DNA of 64,000 nucleotides from Pullulanibacillus sp. KACC 23026. Its GTDB lineage: Bacteria; Bacillota; Bacilli; Bacillales; Sporolactobacillaceae. Positions 59,991-64,000 of the stretch are shown here, piece by piece. The stretch lies in assembly GCF_029094525.1 (NCBI RefSeq), contig NZ_CP119107.1, positions 3,348,001-3,412,000 on the forward strand. The letters run 5' to 3'. The notes beneath the pieces were generated by a model that saw nothing but the letters and a program-made list of their open reading frames with translations, had not been told where the DNA came from and did not search any database. A program made the translations under genes and the position numbers. The stretch's first letter is position 1; each line of letters starts with the position of its first letter.

Positions 59991-60215
59991 ATGAATCTTG
60001 AAGAAAAATCAACGGATAATCTCGAAAAACTAATTGAAGATATAAAGGATAAATTGCAGCTCGTTAATCGAAGTGTGTTAACTTCTGAGTCCTTTTCTCT
60101 TGAGCGCTATGAGGAACTTTATGAAGTCTACAAGCTCGTCATGAAAAAGCCGCGGTTTAGCGTCCTCGAAATGGAAGGCATATTGGACGAACTGAAAGCC
60201 TTGCGAAGTCAGTAA
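59991..60215 (+). CDS. DUF1128 (UPF0435, YfkK-like) small protein
   Basis: A 74-residue acidic, helical protein matching the YfkK family, with ENLEKLI-like DNLEKLIEDIKDKLQLVN, YEELYEVYKLVMKK and FSVLEMEGILDELKAL. Function unknown. GGAGG lies 7 nt before the ATG, and an extended -10 like TGA-TAAACT lies just upstream. It is on the plus strand, divergent from smc and convergent with rnc. yfkK is elsewhere in B. subtilis, so the gene has moved into the rnc-smc junction here. Confidence 0.85.
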   Translation: MNLEEKSTDNLEKLIEDIKDKLQLVNRSVLTSESFSLERYEELYEVYKLVMKKPRFSVLEMEGILDELKALRSQ

Positions 60216-60234
60216 TCTTGGTGGGACAGGCCTT

Positions 60235-60275
60235 AAAAAAAGCTCATTCATCATAAAGGTGAATGGGCTTTTTTT
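60235..60275. terminator. Bidirectional terminator between DUF1128 gene and rnc
   Basis: AAAAAAAGCTCATTC (60235-60249) pairs with GAATGGGCTTTTTTT (60261-60275) over an 11-nt loop. T runs exist on both strands, suiting the convergent genes. Confidence 0.92.
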
Positions 60276-60289
60276 GATGGCATCTTTAT

Positions 60290-61024
60290 TTAAGGGGTCG
60301 TTAAGCCTTGCAGGGCCTGCTGAGCGGCATGCTGCTCAGATTCTTTCTTCGTTCTCCCTTGCCCTGTTCCCAGCTTCTCTCCGTTTAACAAAACGTTTGA
60401 GATAAAAGCTTTATTATGAGCAGGACCTTTTTCTAAAACCACTTCATAGGATAGCGTGCCGAGATTCTGACGTTGTACCCATTCTTGAAGCTGACTTTTA
60501 AAATCCATCACATGCGAAAAAGCACCTTCACGAACCTTAGGGTAGACAACTTCCTGTAAAAAACGATCTACACGGTCAAGTCCTTGATCCAAATAAAGCG
60601 AACCAATGAAGGCCTCAAAAACATCAGCAAGCAATGCAGGGCGTTGTCTTCCACCTGTAGATTCTTCTCCTCGTCCTAAGAAAATGAACTCTCCAAATTT
60701 TAATTCATTGGCAAAACTGACAAGGGACGGCTCACAGACGATGGCTGCTCGCAGCTTTGTCAAATCGCCTTCTTTCATAGAAGGATAAGTATTAAATAAA
60801 AAGTTTGATATTAAAAGCTCCAGGACGGCATCTCCAAGAAACTCGAGCCGCTCGTTATCTTCACTGATGGTTTGACGATGCTCATTCACATAGGATGAAT
60901 GGGTAAAAGCCTTAATTAATAAAGATTCATCGTTATAAAACAAGCCATTTTTTTCAAGAAACAAGCGCAATTTTTTCACTTTTTCGGGATCGTGGTCGCG
61001 TCTTTTGCGATTTGGCTTATCCAC
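60290..61024 (-). CDS. rnc: Ribonuclease III
   Basis: Double-strand-specific endoribonuclease for rRNA and mRNA processing. The catalytic signature [14 protein letters not shown] is near residue 61 and a second acidic site is in [19 protein letters not shown] near 131. A dsRNA-binding domain (about 170-240) ends the 244 residues. The start is GTG after GGGGG at 6 nt. It lies between acpP and smc in the standard order. Confidence 0.96.
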   Translation of the reverse strand: MDKPNRKRRDHDPEKVKKLRLFLEKNGLFYNDESLLIKAFTHSSYVNEHRQTISEDNERLEFLGDAVLELLISNFLFNTYPSMKEGDLTKLRAAIVCEPSLVSFANELKFGEFIFLGRGEESTGGRQRPALLADVFEAFIGSLYLDQGLDRVDRFLQEVVYPKVREGAFSHVMDFKSQLQEWVQRQNLGTLSYEVVLEKGPAHNKAFISNVLLNGEKLGTGQGRTKKESEQHAAQQALQGLTTP

Positions 61025-61105
61025 GGTGAACCCCCATTTCCAAGAAAATAGTTATTTTAAAATAATTTTGTAACTCTTTGCTGGGCCTTACTCCTAAAAG
61101 TTTAT

Positions 61106-61140
61106 AAGTCCCGTCTTATTAAAAAGGCGGGACTTTTTTT
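61106..61140. terminator. Terminator hairpin between acpP and rnc, strongest on plus strand
   Basis: AAGTCCCGTC (61106-61115) pairs with GGCGGGACTT (61126-61135). On the plus strand it is followed by seven T. In the coding (minus) direction the right flank is only TATAAACTTTT. It can serve acpP weakly, but as built it best stops transcripts antisense to rnc. Confidence 0.8.
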
Positions 61141-61151
61141 GAATGGTTAGC

Positions 61152-61388
61152 TTATGCGTGTCCTTTTATGTACTCAATGACATCGCCGACTGTTAAAATC
61201 TTTTCAGCATCTTCATCTGAAATTTCTAGATTAAACTCATCTTCAAGCTCCATCACCAATTCCACGACGTCAAGAGAGTCTGCCTCAAGATCTTCTTTGA
61301 AGTTCGCTTCAGGTTTGACATCAGCTTCATCGACGTCAAGACGATCAGCTACGATTTTCTTTACTTTTGCTAAGATTTCATCTGACAT
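61152..61388 (-). CDS. acpP: Acyl carrier protein
   Basis: Carrier of fatty-acid intermediates on a phosphopantetheine arm. The attachment Ser is in [10 protein letters not shown] near residue 37. 78 residues. The ATG at 61388 follows GGAGGTG; the open frame extends upstream through a GC-rich element, but that part is not ACP-like. It is last in fabD-fabG-acpP, with an additional promoter candidate. Confidence 0.96.
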   Translation of the reverse strand: MSDEILAKVKKIVADRLDVDEADVKPEANFKEDLEADSLDVVELVMELEDEFNLEISDEDAEKILTVGDVIEYIKGHA

Positions 61389-61439
61389 TATCGTCACCTC
61401 CTTCAAGGGATCATGTCTATAAGGAAAAGCTAAAACGCC

Positions 61440-61545
61440 CTGACCAGCCAAGAAGGCTATATTCGCACCTTCGAGGAGGCTGTCGCCGCCGGAGGAGGGG
61501 CGAAATAGTCCGAGGGGCTGGGCGCCTGAGCTAGACATTGCATCC
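61440..61545. repeat. GC-rich leader element before acpP
   Basis: On the minus strand the segment begins TGTCTAGCTCAGGCGCCCAG and continues through CCCCTCGG, GCCCCTCCTCCGGCGGCGAC and AGCCTCCTCGAAGG. Composition is clearly above the surroundings. The opening resembles a dispersed GC-rich repeat I recall from Bacillaceae intergenic regions. It would lie in the acpP leader. Confidence 0.5.
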
Positions 61546-61575
61546 TCGGAACCTAATCATAATTCCTTACTTTTT

Positions 61576-61605
61576 AAAATACCAAAAATAGCCCTCATGA
61601 GACAA
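61576..61605 (-). promoter_or_regulatory. Candidate promoter of acpP
   Basis: The minus strand has TTGTCT, 18 bp, TGG-TATTTT (extended -10), between fabG and the GC-rich element. It would allow acpP to be made in excess of fabDG. No FapR operator was recognised. Confidence 0.4.
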
Positions 61606-61661
61606 GCTTTTTTAAACGCATCTCAAAAATATGTTATTTTCTGATTTTCTTAAGACTTCAG

Positions 61662-62402
61662 TTAAGCCATCACCATGCCGCCATCAATCCGGAAAACTTG
61701 CCCTGTCATATAAGAAGCTGCATCTGATGCTAAGAAGCTGACAACCCCTGCTACATCTTCAGGTTGTCCAAAACGAGCAAGCGGTATTTCTTTTAACATA
61801 GCTTGCTTAATGTCTTCTGTCAGTTCATCAGTCATATCAGTTGAAATGAAACCTGGTGCAACCGCATTTACCGTAATATTTCGAGGCGCTAACTCACGAG
61901 CTGAAGATTTGGTGAGACCAATAACCCCGGCCTTAGCCGCCACATAATTGGCTTGACCAGCATTCCCCATAATCCCGACAACAGATGCGACATTAATGAT
62001 CGTCCCTGCTTTTTGCTTCATCATCGGACGAGTAACCGCCTTCGTTGTGTTAAAAACACCTTTTAAATTGGTGTTAATAACGGCATCCCAATCTTCTTCT
62101 TTCATGCGCATAAGAAGCGTATCACGCGTGATACCCGCATTATTAACAAGAACATCTAACGTGCCCCACGTCTCGAGAACTTGCTTCACCATGCCTTGAA
62201 CGGCTTCAGAATCGCTAACATCACATTGTACAGCAAAAGCTTGTACACCTAGATTCTGGAGCTCCTGAACCACTTCATTGGCTTTTGCTTCACTTCCAGA
62301 ATAGTTGACAGCTACATTGAACCCTTTATGACCAAGTTCAAGCGCAATCGCACGGCCAATACCTCGTGACGCCCCTGTAACCAATGCATTTTTGCCCGTC
62401 AT
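61662..62402 (-). CDS. fabG: 3-oxoacyl-[acyl-carrier-protein] reductase
   Basis: NADPH-dependent ketoreductase of the fatty-acid elongation cycle. [12 protein letters not shown] at residues 8-19 binds cofactor, [14 protein letters not shown] lies near 86, and the catalytic triad is Ser in NVASVVG, with Tyr and Lys in [10 protein letters not shown]. 246 residues. The ATG overlaps the fabD stop as ATGA, with GGAGG 7 nt upstream. Confidence 0.97.
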   Translation of the reverse strand: MTGKNALVTGASRGIGRAIALELGHKGFNVAVNYSGSEAKANEVVQELQNLGVQAFAVQCDVSDSEAVQGMVKQVLETWGTLDVLVNNAGITRDTLLMRMKEEDWDAVINTNLKGVFNTTKAVTRPMMKQKAGTIINVASVVGIMGNAGQANYVAAKAGVIGLTKSSARELAPRNITVNAVAPGFISTDMTDELTEDIKQAMLKEIPLARFGQPEDVAGVVSFLASDAASYMTGQVFRIDGGMVMA

Positions 62403-63349
62403 GAATGAGCCTCCTCTTTAAGTGCTGCCACTGTTTTGTTAAGTGATTCCATATCACTTACGTTGTACAAATTCACTTGTCGGTTAATTTTTTTGATAAG
62501 GCCGGACAGCACTTTCCCAGGTCCGACTTCCACGAATGTATCGACACCTTGATCCACAAGATAGTTGACCGTTTCAATCCAACGTACAGGCGAATAGAGC
62601 TGTTCAATTAAATGTTTTTTAATTTCTGATGCAGCTGTGACAGGTTCTGCTGTCACGTTAGCAATAACAGGGATTTGAGCATCCGTAATCGTCAACTCAT
62701 CAAGAACCGTTGAGAGCTTATCTGCTGCCGGCTGCATGAGTGCCGAATGAAAAGGCCCGCTTACGTTCAATGGAATGACACGTTTGGCTCCCGCCTCTTT
62801 GGCGAGCTCTCCTGCCTTTTCCACACCTTCTTTTGTTCCGCTTATGACAATTTGACCAGGCGAATTTAAGTTGGCTAATTGTACTGCACTAGTTGCCTCT
62901 GTCGCTTGCTTACAAATCGCATCTAACACGTCTGAATCAAGACCAAGAACGGCCGCCATGGTCCCAACACCAGCAGGGACAGCCTCCTCCATGAAGAGCC
63001 CTCGCATGCGAACAGCGTAGACAGCATCTTCAAAGGATAGAGCTTTCGCTGCAACAAGTGCACTATATTCGCCTAAGCTGTGTCCTGCAACAAAATCTGG
63101 TGTGATGCCCGCACTCCCCATCAATTGAAGCAGAGCAGCACTTACTGTAAGAAGGGCCGGCTGCGTATTTTCTGTTTTGGTCAGAGTTTCTTCTGGTCCA
63201 TTTAAAATAATATTAGTCAATTCATAATCGAGTCGCTCATCCGCCTTTTTGAATAGATCTGCGGCTTCTGACCCTTGATTAATAAGTTCAGCTCCCATTC
63301 CCACAAATTGTGAGCCTTGACCTGGAAAAACAAAAGCTAATTTGCCCAT
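62399..63349 (-). CDS. fabD: Malonyl CoA-ACP transacylase
   Basis: Transfers malonyl from CoA to [17 protein letters not shown] at the N-terminus, nucleophile Ser in [11 protein letters not shown] near residue 90, and [13 protein letters not shown] with the catalytic His near 200. The ATG at 63349 is chosen by homology; the upstream SD is weak (AGAGAG), and an in-frame GTG three codons earlier is possible. 316 residues. It is cotranscribed with plsX and fabG. Confidence 0.95.
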   Translation of the reverse strand: MGKLAFVFPGQGSQFVGMGAELINQGSEAADLFKKADERLDYELTNIILNGPEETLTKTENTQPALLTVSAALLQLMGSAGITPDFVAGHSLGEYSALVAAKALSFEDAVYAVRMRGLFMEEAVPAGVGTMAAVLGLDSDVLDAICKQATEATSAVQLANLNSPGQIVISGTKEGVEKAGELAKEAGAKRVIPLNVSGPFHSALMQPAADKLSTVLDELTITDAQIPVIANVTAEPVTAASEIKKHLIEQLYSPVRWIETVNYLVDQGVDTFVEVGPGKVLSGLIKKINRQVNLYNVSDMESLNKTVAALKEEAHS

Positions 63350-63383
63350 CTCTCTCACGCTCTCTTTCCACTTATATCCGTTT

Positions 63384-64000
63384 TTAAAGATTCGATCCCT
63401 TTGTTAATTCTTCAGATTCCTTCAGTTGGGTCACAGCCTCTTCAATTAATTGTACCACTTGATTCTTAACGAGAAGCGCTGCCTGCTTGATCGTCGTTTC
63501 AAAGCCTTGGGCATTTGAAGAACCATGGGCTTTAATAACAGGAGCGCTAAGCCCAAACAAACAAGCCCCGCCATGACTGGAATAATCCATTCGAGCACGG
63601 ATGCCGCGCAGCTTCGGATAAAGCAAACCTGCAACCGCCTTCGAAAAGAATGAGCTCGTGAGCGTTTCCTTAATTATCGAGAAAAAGGACATAGCAGAGC
63701 CCTCAATCGTTTTTAAAACAATATTGCCTGAGAAACCATCACAAACAATGACATCCGCAACATCCTGGAGAATATCCCTTGCTTCAACATTACCAATAAA
63801 ATTAATCGGTGCCTTTTCAAGCAATGCATACGTTTTCTTACTCAAGTCATTCCCTTTTCCAGGTTCTTCGCCAACATTAAGAAGCCCGATTCTCGGATTA
63901 GGTCGACCCGCTACTTTTTCCGAATAAATAGAGCCCATTATTGCATAGTCCAATAAATGATCAGGCTTCGCATCCATGTTAGAACCCGCATCCAGTAATA
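63384..64000 (-). CDS. plsX: Phosphate acyltransferase PlsX (partial, N-terminus off the right edge)
   Basis: Converts acyl-ACP to acyl phosphate for phospholipid synthesis. The C-terminal 205 residues are present, running from LLDAGSNMDAKPDHL through FSGNIVLKTIEG, GGACLFGLSAPVIKAHGSSN and the C-terminal helix. The frame is open to the edge, so the Met at 63977 is internal. It precedes fabD by about 34 bp, the B. subtilis order. Confidence 0.95.
   Translation of the reverse strand, partial: LLDAGSNMDAKPDHLLDYAIMGSIYSEKVAGRPNPRIGLLNVGEEPGKGNDLSKKTYALLEKAPINFIGNVEARDILQDVADVIVCDGFSGNIVLKTIEGSAMSFFSIIKETLTSSFFSKAVAGLLYPKLRGIRARMDYSSHGGACLFGLSAPVIKAHGSSNAQGFETTIKQAALLVKNQVVQLIEEAVTQLKESEELTKGSNL

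Noticed and set aside
61389-61538. 50-residue N-terminal extension of AcpP
   Set aside because: The open frame runs through the GC-rich element. The ATG at 61388 has a perfect SD and matches all ACPs.

Overview
The window is a stretch of low- to mid-GC Firmicute chromosome from an endospore-forming member of the order Bacillales. The evidence is gene content and order: almost every gene lies on the minus strand in the order known from the Bacillus subtilis plsX-to-rnjB region, with Bacillus-type proteins (PolC, CodY, HslVU/CodWX, RNase J2, RbgA, YlxM) and two sporulation loci (spoVFAB, ylxY). The proteins are clearly Bacillales but not close to B. subtilis itself, and several standard neighbours are missing, so a lineage outside core Bacillus is likely. 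I cannot name the genus.

Layout from right to left, which is the direction of transcription. The fatty-acid block (plsX partial, fabD, fabG, acpP) is followed by rnc, a small plus-strand DUF1128 gene, smc, ftsY, the SRP/ribosome block (ylxM, ffh, rpsP, khpA), rimM-trmD, rplS and rbgA. An island follows at about 46.1-49.3 kb. It holds 33 tandem 52-bp hairpin units, a plus-strand NERD-domain/zinc-ribbon gene and a pair of unrelated hairpin repeats. Then come rnhB, sucCD, dprA, topA, hslVU-codY, rpsB-tsf, pyrH-frr, uppS-cdsA-dxr-rseP-proS-polC, rimP-nusA-rnpM-ylxQ-infB-ylxP-rbfA-truB-ribF, rpsO, pnp, ylxY, mlpA, spoVFAB and asd-dapG-dapA. A second array of 14 hairpin units of 81-82 bp precedes rnjB, which is cut by the left edge.

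The genes form a growth core: translation initiation and ribosome maturation, RNA decay, replication and chromosome packing, membrane lipid and isoprenoid synthesis, and the aspartate-to-dihydrodipicolinate branch. That branch feeds both peptidoglycan/lysine and, through SpoVFAB, spore dipicolinate. A near-consensus sigma-K promoter precedes spoVFA. Compared with B. subtilis, the fla/che operon is absent between codY and rpsB, trmFO and xerC/codV are absent between topA and hslV, and ymxH and ylqD are missing.

The most interesting content is non-coding. Three unrelated hairpin repeat families each have a perfect inverted repeat plus spacer. One shows a compensatory base-pair change and another keeps a perfectly constant 52-bp period. 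Other points to check are a CTG start codon in dxr, degenerate motifs in RNase J2, RibF, ProS and YlxY, and a promoter-plus-terminator leader before rimP-nusA that resembles NusA autoregulation.
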